Below the pieces are notes generated by a model. It was not told the DNA's origin. It ran no database searches and worked only from the letters and a program-made list of their open reading frames with translations. The translations under genes and the position numbers were made by a program. From assembly GCA_028820635.1 (NCBI GenBank), contig JAPPIG010000082.1, positions 228,645-292,644 of the forward strand: a stretch of 64,000 nt of DNA. The letters are read 5' to 3'. Origin of the DNA: Candidatus Poribacteria bacterium (lineage in GTDB: Bacteria > Poribacteria > WGA-4E > WGA-3G). Below, piece after piece: positions 27,212 through 36,658 of the stretch. Position 1 is the first letter of the stretch. Each line of letters opens with the position of its first letter.

Positions 27212-27670
27212 ATGACAGAGCAATATCATAACCCCTTTGCTAATATGGACTTGATTGCACCTATTGAACATAGAGACTTCTATGATTGGTATTGCCAGAC
27301 AGGTGGAAATACAACTGTTGATCAAAGTCCTTTTCCGCGTATGGTTGATTTCTGGTTCTCGGGTTTATCACTTGCAGCCCATAGACAACTCAAACCTATT
27401 GACTTAGTTAGGCAGGAAACCTTTAAATTTATTGAAGGTTCAATTTTTGACCGGGATAGTTGGAGAATCCAAGCTGTGATGTTGATTGCTATAGCAGTTG
27501 AAGACGATGTTAAAATCGTGGGTGAGCCTCGTCGAATGATGACTATCGCGAATGGTTTAGCTGCATCAGGTATTCCACACATTGTAGAGATGTTACGCGA
27601 GGGTAATCAGGATCCGATTTGGAATCTTTCTGATGCCATTGACGAAATATTGCGAGAAAAACAATTATAA
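27212..27670 (+). CDS. Unknown protein, last gene of the Dnd-like operon
   Basis: 152-aa soluble protein, not recognised. It has aromatic-rich EHRDFYDWYCQTGG, FPRMVDFWFSGLSLAAHR, then a helical domain with DSWRIQAVMLIAIAVEDD and IANGLAASGIPHIVEMLREG. It starts 17 nt after the DndD-like gene with a GAGAGGTAA site. The position suggests a dedicated accessory of the ATPase or the modification enzyme. Confidence 0.65.
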   Translation: MTEQYHNPFANMDLIAPIEHRDFYDWYCQTGGNTTVDQSPFPRMVDFWFSGLSLAAHRQLKPIDLVRQETFKFIEGSIFDRDSWRIQAVMLIAIAVEDDVKIVGEPRRMMTIANGLAASGIPHIVEMLREGNQDPIWNLSDAIDEILREKQL

Positions 27671-27814
27671 GTTCAATTTGATTTGTCCAAACATGGTCTT
27701 TTCACTATCATGGAGAAACTTTTATGATTGGCTTTATGGTATGATCCAGCTCAATAGGAGGCATTACCTATGTACTGCAAAACCACCACCCTCCCAACCC
27801 ACCAAAAACTTCCC

Positions 27815-27844
27815 TTGACAAACCACGCTCCCCTCAAGTATAAT
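27815..27844 (+). promoter_or_regulatory. Consensus sigma-70-like promoter of the Rpn-like gene
   Basis: Perfect -35 TTGACA (27815-27820), 18-nt spacer, perfect -10 TATAAT (27839-27844). It separates the Rpn-like gene from the preceding operon. A short frame shadowing 27671-27814 was not accepted as a gene. Confidence 0.78.
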
Positions 27845-27881
27845 CAATAAAAGACCTTTAGGAAAAGGCGGACGGCTGTGC

Positions 27882-28751
27882 ATGGCACAATATGATGAGA
27901 TCGTGAAGCATCTGATGCACCGGTACGCCGACGCGTTCGCCATGCTATCCTTTGGCACGCCCGATGTCCAAGTTTTAGAGACACTTGACACCGAACAACA
28001 AACGGTCAAGGTGCATCGCAATGACATGACATTCAAGGTGCTATGGCACAATGAGGTAGTCCTTCTGCATATAGAGGTGCAAACGGAGGATAGTAGAGAT
28101 AAACCGATGCCGTTGCGCATGCTCGCTTATGCAAGTGAACTCCTGCTACGTCATGAACTTCCCGTGTATTCAGTGGTGATATATCTCAGTCCAAATGCGG
28201 GGCAGACTGACCCGAGCGGTTACAGTTATGGAAATGATGTGTTTGGTTTGCAGTATAAGTATCAAGTCATTCGGTTGGCGGATTTAGAGGGTGAGTCGTT
28301 TTTGGAGGCGGCATCGGTTGGACTCTTACCGTTCACGCCTTTGATGAAACCTCCAGAAGGTATGGACGCGGAAACATGGTTGGAAAAATGTGTTGAGAAG
28401 ACTGTTGCCGCGCCTGTTGATTCACAGACGCGTGGCACACTGTTGTTTGCGATGACAACGTTGAGCAGTTTAGTGCATGACCTAACTTTTTTACAGAGAC
28501 TCATATCGGAGGAAATGATGCGAGAATTTCCATTTATAGAACACCTTAAGCAACAAGGTGCACGTGAAAATTCCATTAATAATATTCAGTCTGTACTTAC
28601 CACACGCTTTCCACAGAGCGATGTGCAAGGCATAGAGCATGCACTTGAATCTATTCAAGACCTTGAATATTTATCAACGCTGCTTCTCACGGCAATCGAC
28701 ACACCGAGTGTTGAGGTATTCTTACAAGAATTGAACGGATCGGAAACGTAA
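27882..28751 (+). CDS. Rpn/PDDEXK-family putative transposase-nuclease
   Basis: 289-aa protein of the Rpn (YhgA-like)/DUF4351-related PD-(D/E)XK group, which nick DNA and promote recombination, often horizontally mobile. The N-terminus DEIVKHLMHRYADAFAMLSFG and the core NEVVLLHIEVQTE (Glu-x-Gln of the nuclease core), RMLAYASELLLRHELPVYSVVIYL are typical. The C-terminus is helical. It has its own consensus promoter. Homologues often occur in many copies per genome. Confidence 0.8.
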   Translation: MAQYDEIVKHLMHRYADAFAMLSFGTPDVQVLETLDTEQQTVKVHRNDMTFKVLWHNEVVLLHIEVQTEDSRDKPMPLRMLAYASELLLRHELPVYSVVIYLSPNAGQTDPSGYSYGNDVFGLQYKYQVIRLADLEGESFLEAASVGLLPFTPLMKPPEGMDAETWLEKCVEKTVAAPVDSQTRGTLLFAMTTLSSLVHDLTFLQRLISEEMMREFPFIEHLKQQGARENSINNIQSVLTTRFPQSDVQGIEHALESIQDLEYLSTLLLTAIDTPSVEVFLQELNGSET

Positions 28752-28766
28752 AAGCATAATCTGTCT

Positions 28767-28787
28767 GAGCGACCTCCGAATCGCGAT
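28767..28787. repeat. Single family-1 hairpin repeat (A-type variant)
   Basis: A lone A unit with stem GCGAC/ATCGC and the conserved loop CTCCGA, in the gap between the Rpn-like gene and ribokinase; the flanking GTAGGA arm is degraded. Confidence 0.6.
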
Positions 28788-28814
28788 TATTAAAACAAAG
28801 GATCGGAAACACCG

Positions 28815-29753
28815 ATGCAGCATCCCAAAGTCACCGTAGTTGGCAGTGCAAACGTTGACCTTGTGATACGCGCCGAACGGATGCCAACTAAAGGCGAAAC
28901 CCTCATCGGAGAGACGTTTGACATCTTCACCGGTGGCAAAGGCTTTAATCAGGCAACAGCTGCAGCCCGATTAGGCACAGAAGTCACGCTTATCGGTAGA
29001 ATCGGGGATGACCCTTTCGCTGATACACTCCGATCCGCGATAGAGTCCGAACATATAGACAGCCGATTTGTCAAAACCGATGTTGAGAGTGGTACTGGTA
29101 TCGCAACCATCGTTGTGGAACCGGATGGTGATAATAGCATCATCGTAGTGCCGCGTGCTAATATGCGCCTGACATCAAAAGACATAACAGATGCTTCAGA
29201 TAGCATTGCCGAAGCAGACGTTCTGCTATTACAATTAGAAACACCGATTGAGGCATCACAAACAGCAATAAACATTGCCAAAGCAAACAATACAATCGTA
29301 ATTTTAGATCCAGCACCAGCGCGTCCATTACCGCCAAGTTTGTTAGCGCAAGTGGACATTCTGACACCAAACGCAACGGAGGCAGCACTGTTGTCAGGAC
29401 ATGCTGTAAACACACTTGAAGAGGCTATCGTTACAGCAGAGACATTACAAACACAGATAGCGACAGATTCCCATGCTGCTGTCGTGCTAACGCTTGGAGA
29501 ACAGGGTGTCCTGCTATGCACAGCAACGCAATCCGAACATATTCCAGCACTATCGGTTGATGCAGTGGACACAACCGGTGCGGGAGATGCGTTCAGTGGT
29601 GCATTGGCAACGGCACTTGCAAACGGGGACGAACTATCTGCGGCAGTGAGGTTTGCTATAGCTGCGGGTGCGGCGGCAGTCACAGTACTCGGTGCAACAC
29701 CTTCAATGCCAACACGCGAAAAAATTGAGGCAATCCTCGCAAAATCATGCTAA
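28815..29753 (+). CDS. rbsK: Ribokinase (PfkB family)
   Basis: 312-aa PfkB sugar kinase of the ribokinase type; phosphorylates ribose to ribose-5-phosphate with ATP. VTVVGSANVDLVIRAERMPTKGETL is the classic N-terminus, GGKGFNQATAAARLG the first PfkB signature, and DTTGAGDAFSGALA the second, including the catalytic Asp. Length is normal. No ribose transporter lies beside it. The TPR gene follows after 24 nt, perhaps co-transcribed. Confidence 0.92.
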   Translation: MQHPKVTVVGSANVDLVIRAERMPTKGETLIGETFDIFTGGKGFNQATAAARLGTEVTLIGRIGDDPFADTLRSAIESEHIDSRFVKTDVESGTGIATIVVEPDGDNSIIVVPRANMRLTSKDITDASDSIAEADVLLLQLETPIEASQTAINIAKANNTIVILDPAPARPLPPSLLAQVDILTPNATEAALLSGHAVNTLEEAIVTAETLQTQIATDSHAAVVLTLGEQGVLLCTATQSEHIPALSVDAVDTTGAGDAFSGALATALANGDELSAAVRFAIAAGAAAVTVLGATPSMPTREKIEAILAKSC

Positions 29754-29777
29754 ATCGCAGACACTTAGGAGAAAAAA

Positions 29778-32654
29778 ATGAAAAAGATAACCACACTACT
29801 TATAATAATACAACTCACAATCCTCACAATCACAACGGCAACCTTCGCACAAGAAGAATGGGAAAAGGAGATGCAAAAAGATTTCGCGAAGGTACTGAAA
29901 GCCCAAAAGGACGCACCCGAAAAACATCGTGAATTAATTGCAGAATGGCAAAAAGAGGGATACCTCACGGAACTCATCCAACGCTATGAAACTGAAAAAG
30001 TCAATCGTGAAAATGATGCAGCATTCATCTACGGATTAGGTTATGCCTACGCCCTCACCGACACAAAACAGAATGCTGATACCGAAGAAATAGCAATTAG
30101 CCACTACGAAACTGCACTCCAACTTGACCCTTCGTTATTTTGGGCACATTATAGTCTCGGTGCAATCTACCAAAAACAGCAAAATTACGATCAAGCACTC
30201 ACCAAATTTCAAACCTGCCTTACCATAAATCCAGAATACTATCCTGCACACTACTACATAGGCGAAATCTACCTCAAACAGGGCAAACATGCCGAAGCAC
30301 TCCAATCTTTTGAAGTTGCACAAACCCTAAATCCGAAATGGGAATATCCAATATACGGTAGAGGGTTGGTTTACTTTGACCAAGGCAATCTGAATCAGGC
30401 GCGAGAGACATTTGAACGTGCTATTCAAAACAACCGCAAATTCGCACCTGCATACATCAAATTGGGGCAAGTGCTCGCAAAGGAAAAGTTTTTTGATGAT
30501 GCGCTACAAGAATACCAGAAAGCAGCAGAATATCAACCTTACACCGCAACAGATGTCTTTGATCTCGCTGTTATTTTCGCTGAGGCAGACAACACAGAGG
30601 GGGCAATCCAGTTGTATCATCGCACACTGGAAATTGACGCGACGTATGCTTCCGCACATTTTGCTGTCGCTGATGTCCTCTACGTGCAGGGTGATATCAA
30701 AACCGCAATTATCCATTATAAACGCGCAATTGCAAGCGATCCAGCCCTTAAAGATAAAATCTATAAGCCGTTAGAACCATACTTAGCGGAGACAATGGGG
30801 GCAGATGACGCACGCGAACTCTTAAAGAAAGCGATGAGTATTCTGCCTAATGATCCGCGCTCCCAATTCTATATGGGCAAACTTGAAGCAGATGCAGGCA
30901 ATATAGAAAAAGCAATAGAACACTACAAAAAGACGCTTGAGATTGTTGATGCAGACCCAAGCTATTTGGCGCTGCAACTTCCGCACGGACACTTTCACGA
31001 TTCGTATGTCCATTTGGGCGACCTATATCGTCAACAGGGTAATCTGGAGACGGCGGCAACTTATTATCGGCAAGCACTTGAACTCAATCCTGATTTAGCC
31101 ACCCGTTTTTGGGAACAGGGTAAAACTGCTTTTGAGTCGGGAAACTATAAAGATGCGGTTGAGCCGTTAAACGTCCATATTATCCTATTCCCTAAAGATA
31201 TTGATGCCACCTATCTTTTGGGGCAAACTTACGAGGCAAATGAAGACAAAGCAAACGCGCTTGTCTATTATGAAAAAACGTTGCAGTTAGATGCGAATCG
31301 GTCAGATGTGCATTACAAGATGGTGCATATCTATCGTGAAGGCGAATCTCATCAAAAGGGGATAGATACGTTAAAGAAAATCATCGCTATCAATCCAGAG
31401 GACGCACAAGCACACTATCTATCTGCGCTCTCTCACGTCGAACTGGAACAGCCCGATGAGGCACTCGCTGCGTTTCTGGAAACCGTGCGCCTCACACCCG
31501 AGAACGTCGCCGCACAGTATCAAGTCGGCATGTTATACGAAAAGAAAAGCGATATTGACAACGCTATTGTGTATTTTGAGAAAACCACCGAACTTGATCC
31601 CGAAAACGCAGAGCCGTTCTTCCGACTCGGTGGCATCTATCAAGAACGCAAGGATGAAGACAACATGATCCGTGTGTATCAACCTGCGTTGAAATTGGAA
31701 CCCAATCATCCAAATATCCACCATACGCTTGCAGTTATTTTTGAAAGACGGAGTAAGGATGCTTCCGAAGAAAATCATGAAAACAATATCCAACAAGCAT
31801 TTCACCACTACGCATTGGCAAACGAGCATGATCCAGAGCATTTCGAGTGGCATTATAGCTACGCGCGGTTATTAGACACTTATGCAGAAACACTCGAAAA
31901 CTTCCATAAGCATGCTGAAATGGCGGTTAAAGAGTATACTGCTACTATTGCACTCAAGCCCGATCTTGTTGACGCATATTTTCATCGCGGCATGATTACT
32001 AACCGATATAAACGGATTGGCAAAACGCTTTATCGTAGCAGCCAGATTTTAGAGGATTTCAAGCAAGTTGTGGATTTAGAACCCAAAAATGTTGAAGCAC
32101 ACTACCATATCGGCACACTTCAACTCTATATTGAGCAGCACAAACTTGCTGAAGAGACGTTCCAAAAGGTCATCCGACTGGATCCAAAATATAAAAGTGT
32201 CCACACACAGCTTGGAAAACTCGCTGAACGGGAACAAAATTGGAAAAAAGCAATCCAGCTATATGAAAAAGAGATAGCAATTGACGATGAGGCAACTGAA
32301 GCATATCAACGCCTCGGTGATCTCTACTACAATTCTGAAATGGAGTTGAATAAGGCGAAAGATATGCTGATAAAGGCACTTGCTTTAAACGACGCACATG
32401 TTCCCACGATTATAGTGTATGCCAATGTGCTTTACAGTATGGATCAGCTTGGTGCTGCAGCCGATCAGTTTGAGCATGCTCTACAATTGGAACCCCGCAA
32501 TTTGACTGCGAACTATAATCTCGCCTTGATGTATCAATACACAGAACGGACGGAATTAGCAAAAGAACAGTGGAAACAATTTCTTAAATTGAATCCGCCT
32601 GAACAGTGGAAAGTTGAGGCAGAGAATCATCTCAGCGAACTTGGTGGGAAGTAG
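29778..32654 (+). CDS. Large secreted TPR-repeat protein
   Basis: 958-aa protein with a Sec signal peptide (LIIIQLTILTITTATFAQ) and about 20 tetratricopeptide repeats with the W/LG.Y..A.P consensus, for example AHYSLGAIYQKQQNYDQALT and AHYYIGEIYLKQGKHAEALQ. TPRs form a helical scaffold for protein binding; periplasmic or surface location is predicted. A short break around 640-700 is less regular. AGGAGA precedes the ATG. Specific partner unknown. Confidence 0.9.
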   Translation: MKKITTLLIIIQLTILTITTATFAQEEWEKEMQKDFAKVLKAQKDAPEKHRELIAEWQKEGYLTELIQRYETEKVNRENDAAFIYGLGYAYALTDTKQNADTEEIAISHYETALQLDPSLFWAHYSLGAIYQKQQNYDQALTKFQTCLTINPEYYPAHYYIGEIYLKQGKHAEALQSFEVAQTLNPKWEYPIYGRGLVYFDQGNLNQARETFERAIQNNRKFAPAYIKLGQVLAKEKFFDDALQEYQKAAEYQPYTATDVFDLAVIFAEADNTEGAIQLYHRTLEIDATYASAHFAVADVLYVQGDIKTAIIHYKRAIASDPALKDKIYKPLEPYLAETMGADDARELLKKAMSILPNDPRSQFYMGKLEADAGNIEKAIEHYKKTLEIVDADPSYLALQLPHGHFHDSYVHLGDLYRQQGNLETAATYYRQALELNPDLATRFWEQGKTAFESGNYKDAVEPLNVHIILFPKDIDATYLLGQTYEANEDKANALVYYEKTLQLDANRSDVHYKMVHIYREGESHQKGIDTLKKIIAINPEDAQAHYLSALSHVELEQPDEALAAFLETVRLTPENVAAQYQVGMLYEKKSDIDNAIVYFEKTTELDPENAEPFFRLGGIYQERKDEDNMIRVYQPALKLEPNHPNIHHTLAVIFERRSKDASEENHENNIQQAFHHYALANEHDPEHFEWHYSYARLLDTYAETLENFHKHAEMAVKEYTATIALKPDLVDAYFHRGMITNRYKRIGKTLYRSSQILEDFKQVVDLEPKNVEAHYHIGTLQLYIEQHKLAEETFQKVIRLDPKYKSVHTQLGKLAEREQNWKKAIQLYEKEIAIDDEATEAYQRLGDLYYNSEMELNKAKDMLIKALALNDAHVPTIIVYANVLYSMDQLGAAADQFEHALQLEPRNLTANYNLALMYQYTERTELAKEQWKQFLKLNPPEQWKVEAENHLSELGGK

Positions 32655-32679
32655 TTCTCCAACTGAGGTGCCCCACACT

Positions 32680-33354
32680 GTGATAGCAACTAAAACCTTT
32701 CTTGAGACACTCAGAACGGAAATCATTGGAAAATCACACGTAGAATTCCACACCGAAGTCTCATCAACAAACGATATTGCTATCGCACGCGGAAAGTCGG
32801 AAAATACTGAAGAAGGAACACTTATCATTGCTGACCATCAAACAGCAGGACGTGGCAGATACGGCAGAATATGGGATGCACCACCCGGCAAATGTATCCT
32901 CGCTTCGATCATCTTCAGACATCGACTGAAACAGGACCAGATACATCTGCCGAACCTTATCGGAGCACTCTCTATCGCACAAGGCATACATACTATTATT
33001 GGACTAACGGCACGGATTAAATATCCAAATGACGTGCGAATTGCAAAGAAAAAGGTCGCAGGTGTTCTGACAGAAATTGAATACGACATGCATCGTCAAC
33101 CCTTTTTCGTGTTAGGGTTTGGTGTAAATGTCAACATCTCAATGCAGGAATTCCCACCGACACTTCGCCAAACAGCAACCTCACTACAGATTGCCGCTTC
33201 CGATACGGACAACACAGAAATCTGTCGTGTAGAACTTCTCCAAACGATTTTGTCCCATCTTGAAGAAAACTATCTGCTTCTCAAATCAGGAAATATATCA
33301 GTGATTGATAGTGCTTTAGAAGCATGGGAAGAAACGGATGAAAATTCTTGTTAG
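32680..33354 (+). CDS. birA: Biotin--[acetyl-CoA-carboxylase] ligase lacking the C-terminal domain
   Basis: About 224 aa. The catalytic core is clear: STNDIAIARG, the biotinyl-AMP loop GRGRYGRIW, ILASIIFRH, and KYPNDVRIAKKKVAGVLTEIE. It activates biotin and attaches it to the carboxyl-carrier protein. There is no N-terminal HTH, so it is a monofunctional enzyme. The frame stops right after EAWEETDENSC, where the small SH3-like C-terminal domain normally begins, so it is truncated. The GTG at 32680 is preferred; an earlier TTG lies inside the TPR gene. DUF523 overlaps its end by 17 nt. Confidence 0.82.
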   Translation: MIATKTFLETLRTEIIGKSHVEFHTEVSSTNDIAIARGKSENTEEGTLIIADHQTAGRGRYGRIWDAPPGKCILASIIFRHRLKQDQIHLPNLIGALSIAQGIHTIIGLTARIKYPNDVRIAKKKVAGVLTEIEYDMHRQPFFVLGFGVNVNISMQEFPPTLRQTATSLQIAASDTDNTEICRVELLQTILSHLEENYLLLKSGNISVIDSALEAWEETDENSC

Positions 33355-33778
33355 TGCGTGCCTCCTCGGTGTTAATTGCCGATATGACGGAGGTAACAGC
33401 CGTAACGAAAACGCTATCAAACGCCAGCAGACAGACGAACTTGTTCCTGTGTGTCCCGAAGAAGCAGGCGGGCTTCCTACGCCGCGCCCACCAGTGGAGA
33501 TCGTAGGTGGCGATGGAAATGATGTTTTAGATGGAAAAGCAAAAGTGGTGACTGCGGGTGGCGAGGATAAGACCGAGGAATTTCTGAAAGGGGCACGACA
33601 CGCGCTTGCGTTGGCACAATCGCAAGGCGCGACGTGCGTTATCCTCAAAGCCAAAAGCCCATCTTGCGGTTGTGGCACGATCTATGATGGGTCATTTTCG
33701 GGAACGCTAATTTCAGGTGATGGTGTTACGACTGCCCTGCTTAAACGTCACGGCATAGAGGTAATTTCAACTGATTAA
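33338..33778 (+). CDS. DUF523/TudS-like protein
   Basis: 146-aa DUF523 protein. Members include TudS thiouracil desulfidase, an Fe-S cluster enzyme; the three conserved Cys are visible in SACLLG (Cys8), VCPEEAGGLPTPRPP and KSPSCGCG. The family removes sulfur from thiouracil-like bases or protects against them. The gene overlaps birA by 17 nt, so translation is coupled. Activity is known only for a few family members. Confidence 0.85.
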   Translation: MKILVSACLLGVNCRYDGGNSRNENAIKRQQTDELVPVCPEEAGGLPTPRPPVEIVGGDGNDVLDGKAKVVTAGGEDKTEEFLKGARHALALAQSQGATCVILKAKSPSCGCGTIYDGSFSGTLISGDGVTTALLKRHGIEVISTD

Positions 33779-33788
33779 TTCCTAATTT

Positions 33789-33942
33789 TAACGTGAGTTT
33801 GAAAAAGTTTTCACCCGCAGCATTCTCTGTTATCTTTGGCAAAAACGGCACAACCTAACAGGTTATGCTACAAAAACAGTGCTTTTTTAGGTTTGAAAAG
33901 TGTTTAGAGCAAATTCACATTTTATCATCAAACTCACGTTAA
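33789..33942. repeat. MITE-like element with inverted termini and an internal hairpin
   Basis: The termini AACGTGAGTTTGA (33790-33802) and TCAAACTCACGTT (33928-33940) are perfect inverted copies. Inside lies a family-5 hairpin at 33848-33868, stem GCACAACCT/AGGTTATGC around AAC with one mismatch. No coding frame. Two other elements with inverted termini occur at 51781-51845 and 54318-54474. Confidence 0.55.
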
Positions 33943-34010
33943 TTTTAATTATGGTGAAAATAGAAACATTGGTAAACAGAGTGAATTTCTCTGCGTCTAA
34001 TTAAATTTTC

Positions 34011-35903
34011 CTACCATGGCTGCTGATACGATGGTGCATTAACAAAACGCTCCATCCCTACCTCTAACGCGATATGCGTGTTCGGCGGCAGATGCACTTG
34101 AAGATATGTGTCGTTAACCTCAACGGTGCTCTCACTGCTACCATTTTTAGTCCGTGCAGTAGTGAAATTGTGTTCACCCATCGATCCTGCTTGTATAATC
34201 ACATCACGTGCTTCAGAGACGTTTAGGTTAACCAACTCCAATTCAGTGGAAACGTCAGTCAGTTTAGAGACCAACGCTGCCACATCCGCTGGCAGTCCAG
34301 GACGTTTCTCTTGTGGATCGAAGTGCCGCACCCGCGTCACAAGCAAGCCACCATTGTAGTGAGGTAAAGGACCGCCACATGTGAGTTCAACCAAACCTTC
34401 GCAAGTAACGGGGTTGCGTCTTTGGAAATAAGCGTCTCCGTATCCTGCTGGATCTTCTTCATCATTTTCCATGAAGTTGAGGCGTTGTTGAACTTGCGAT
34501 AGGTTATGATTGAGGATTGATTCTGGATATTCAGGAAAATCACCGCGCATATATGCTAACCATCCACCATCACGTCCGCCTTGGTCTTTGGTGTGATGCC
34601 ATGCGTTGATGTCAAATTTTGACCCCGTCTTTTTTGCTATCTGTATAGCACGGTCTTGGTCAGCATCATCCATTGTCATTGCCCAAAGATGTGCGACATC
34701 AGACGGATGCATAGGCGCGAATTCAAACCAACCATCAATCTGTAACGTGGTATCATCCTCGTTTTTTATTGGATACTGCATCCACGGACCAGGCGTATAG
34801 TTAGCAATACCGGGATCACCATACTTCTGCGGCACATAGAGTTGGTCGTTGTGTTCTATACCGTGCTGTATGAGAACATCAATCTGGGAACGCGGGAAGT
34901 CCATATATGTCAAATCTTTGTGAAGGAGTGCCGCATTCTGTCCAGCAACGCTAACCGCTTGCCCAACACTATGCCACCCATGTGGCCAACTCCATCCATA
35001 GCGAGAACCATACCACTTGCCATCGATGTGTTCACCGATTTTACCCGAAAGTCCAACGTTGTCAGGGACGATTCCATCGTTTTTTTCTGTGCGGCTAATC
35101 CATGCATCAACATATTCCTGAACCCATGCCTGATATTTTTCATCCCCTGTGAACATATAAGCATTGGTAGCAAGGGTCGTTGCGGCGAGATTGTTGACTG
35201 CGTCTCCTTTTCCTTGTCTTTCATAGACTACCCGTCCCATCAGATCGCGCAATTCTTCGCTTTCCAGCATCACATCACGACTTGTGCAGCCCGGAACATC
35301 AATAAACGGCAAATTGTAACCCATTGAGGGATAAAAAGATTCTCTTTCAAGGATCCAAAATGCCGGTCCTTTACTGCCGTTCATCACACACTTGATGATT
35401 TTGTGTTCCGGATCGTAATTTAGTGCCTCTGGGTCTTCGTTCATAAAGAATCCTGCGAACCGTTTGGCACGTTCAACATTCTTTGTATGTGATGGATCTG
35501 CCATGCACAGCATATAAAACAGATAGTTTCCTTCGCTTTGGTGAAACCAGTCGTATCCCGGTTGATACTCCTTATAGACCATCGGATAGTCGTGTCCAGA
35601 GCCGTATCGCGCCATGTCTATCGTGATTGCCTCAAATTCGTTTTGCGCATCTACCAAGAACTGTGCATCTCCACCAAGCATGTAGAATAGCGGCCAGTTA
35701 TGGAAACTCTCATAAGAATCGTCTAATCCATCAAAACTTTGAAAATCTGGATGTGTTGGCCAGAACAACGTTCCGTCTGGACGTGTGTATTTCTTCAAAA
35801 CCTTCGGTGCTGCGTCATTGATTTTGTCAATTAGTTCACGTTCAAGGACTGCCCATTCTGGTGGTGTTTGGATAGGTGTTTGTGCTTCAATTGTTGGAAA
35901 CAT
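34011..35903 (-). CDS. Large unknown protein, probably alpha/alpha-barrel carbohydrate enzyme
   Basis: 630-aa protein without a signal peptide, not assigned to a family. It is rich in Trp and Tyr with many helix-like stretches (GDAQFLVDAQNEFEAITIDMARYG, NYLFYMLCMADPSHTKNVERAKRFAGFFM), the look of (alpha/alpha)6 glycoside hydrolases or lyases. A beta-rich C-terminal domain starts near 520. Sugar-degrading function is suggested by composition and the surrounding sugar-acid and sulfatase genes, not by a motif. No operon partner on its strand. Confidence 0.6.
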   Translation of the reverse strand: MFPTIEAQTPIQTPPEWAVLERELIDKINDAAPKVLKKYTRPDGTLFWPTHPDFQSFDGLDDSYESFHNWPLFYMLGGDAQFLVDAQNEFEAITIDMARYGSGHDYPMVYKEYQPGYDWFHQSEGNYLFYMLCMADPSHTKNVERAKRFAGFFMNEDPEALNYDPEHKIIKCVMNGSKGPAFWILERESFYPSMGYNLPFIDVPGCTSRDVMLESEELRDLMGRVVYERQGKGDAVNNLAATTLATNAYMFTGDEKYQAWVQEYVDAWISRTEKNDGIVPDNVGLSGKIGEHIDGKWYGSRYGWSWPHGWHSVGQAVSVAGQNAALLHKDLTYMDFPRSQIDVLIQHGIEHNDQLYVPQKYGDPGIANYTPGPWMQYPIKNEDDTTLQIDGWFEFAPMHPSDVAHLWAMTMDDADQDRAIQIAKKTGSKFDINAWHHTKDQGGRDGGWLAYMRGDFPEYPESILNHNLSQVQQRLNFMENDEEDPAGYGDAYFQRRNPVTCEGLVELTCGGPLPHYNGGLLVTRVRHFDPQEKRPGLPADVAALVSKLTDVSTELELVNLNVSEARDVIIQAGSMGEHNFTTARTKNGSSESTVEVNDTYLQVHLPPNTHIALEVGMERFVNAPSYQQPW

Positions 35904-36128
35904 AGTTGATTACCTCCACTAAAGACGTTGAACGTTTGGACTTCGGTTTGTTGCAGTATAACACATTTTTGCATTTTTATGTCCGTTTTGTTTTATAGAA
36001 ACAATTTGCGATGTGGTGGGTGTTGTGATATACTTATGTATGAACTAAGAAATAGAAAACAAGGACTATAAACGACCTCTCAATATGATTTTGACGGAGT
36101 TTGGATACGCGCTTGCAAAAGACAGAAA

Positions 36129-36602
36129 ATGGACATATTAGAGATGACAGATCTTGAGATTTATGAACTTGGGACTAAAAAACTTACAGAACAAATGGGG
36201 ACGACGTATGCTACGCAGTTTCTGCAGAAATGCAAACCACGTGACTATGATTATACTGCTGAGCGGCATAAATGGTTGGTTGACGACCCGGATATCCTCA
36301 CGATGGCAAGGCAGATTCAAGAGGAAAAAGCGTTACAAGCAAAGGAAAAAAGCGTTAAAGCTGAAAGAATTGCCGCGTGGCGAAGCGGTTTATTAGAACT
36401 CACCGATATTGAAATCTATGAACTCGGGTTTAAAGTCCTTGCGGATAGCCTTGGTGCCTACGGGTTGTTGCGGTTCATCACGCAGCATTTCAAAAACCTT
36501 AATGCTGAGCAGCCTATTGACCAACCGCAGCAGTTTCAGTCGGACAGCGGTGCCAGTAGTGTCCTGCAAACGATGAAAGAGAGCAAACTGCCGCAAGATT
36601 AA
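36129..36602 (+). CDS. Unknown protein with two internal repeats
   Basis: 157-aa protein, not recognised, made of two similar segments: MTDLEIYELGTKKLTEQMG (from about residue 6) and LTDIEIYELGFKVLADSLG (from about 95), each followed by a short helix ending near FLQK or FITQ. The linker is Lys/Glu-rich. The ATG at 36129 is used; one at 36144 is possible. It is followed after about 55 nt by the methyltransferase remnant. Confidence 0.6.
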   Translation: MDILEMTDLEIYELGTKKLTEQMGTTYATQFLQKCKPRDYDYTAERHKWLVDDPDILTMARQIQEEKALQAKEKSVKAERIAAWRSGLLELTDIEIYELGFKVLADSLGAYGLLRFITQHFKNLNAEQPIDQPQQFQSDSGASSVLQTMKESKLPQD

Positions 36603-36658
36603 ATGAAATACGAGCATTCGGAACACTTCAATATTTACCTTGCCCATAGGAGAAAAAT

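Noticed and set aside
27633..27818. 61-aa frame between the Dnd-like operon and the Rpn-like gene
   Set aside because: It starts within the preceding gene and overlaps the Rpn promoter; composition and lack of a ribosome site argue against coding.
28949..29683. 244-aa minus-strand reading frame inside ribokinase
   Set aside because: It lies fully within a well-supported rbsK gene and is composed of Ser/Ala-rich low-complexity sequence with no family match, so it is a shadow frame.
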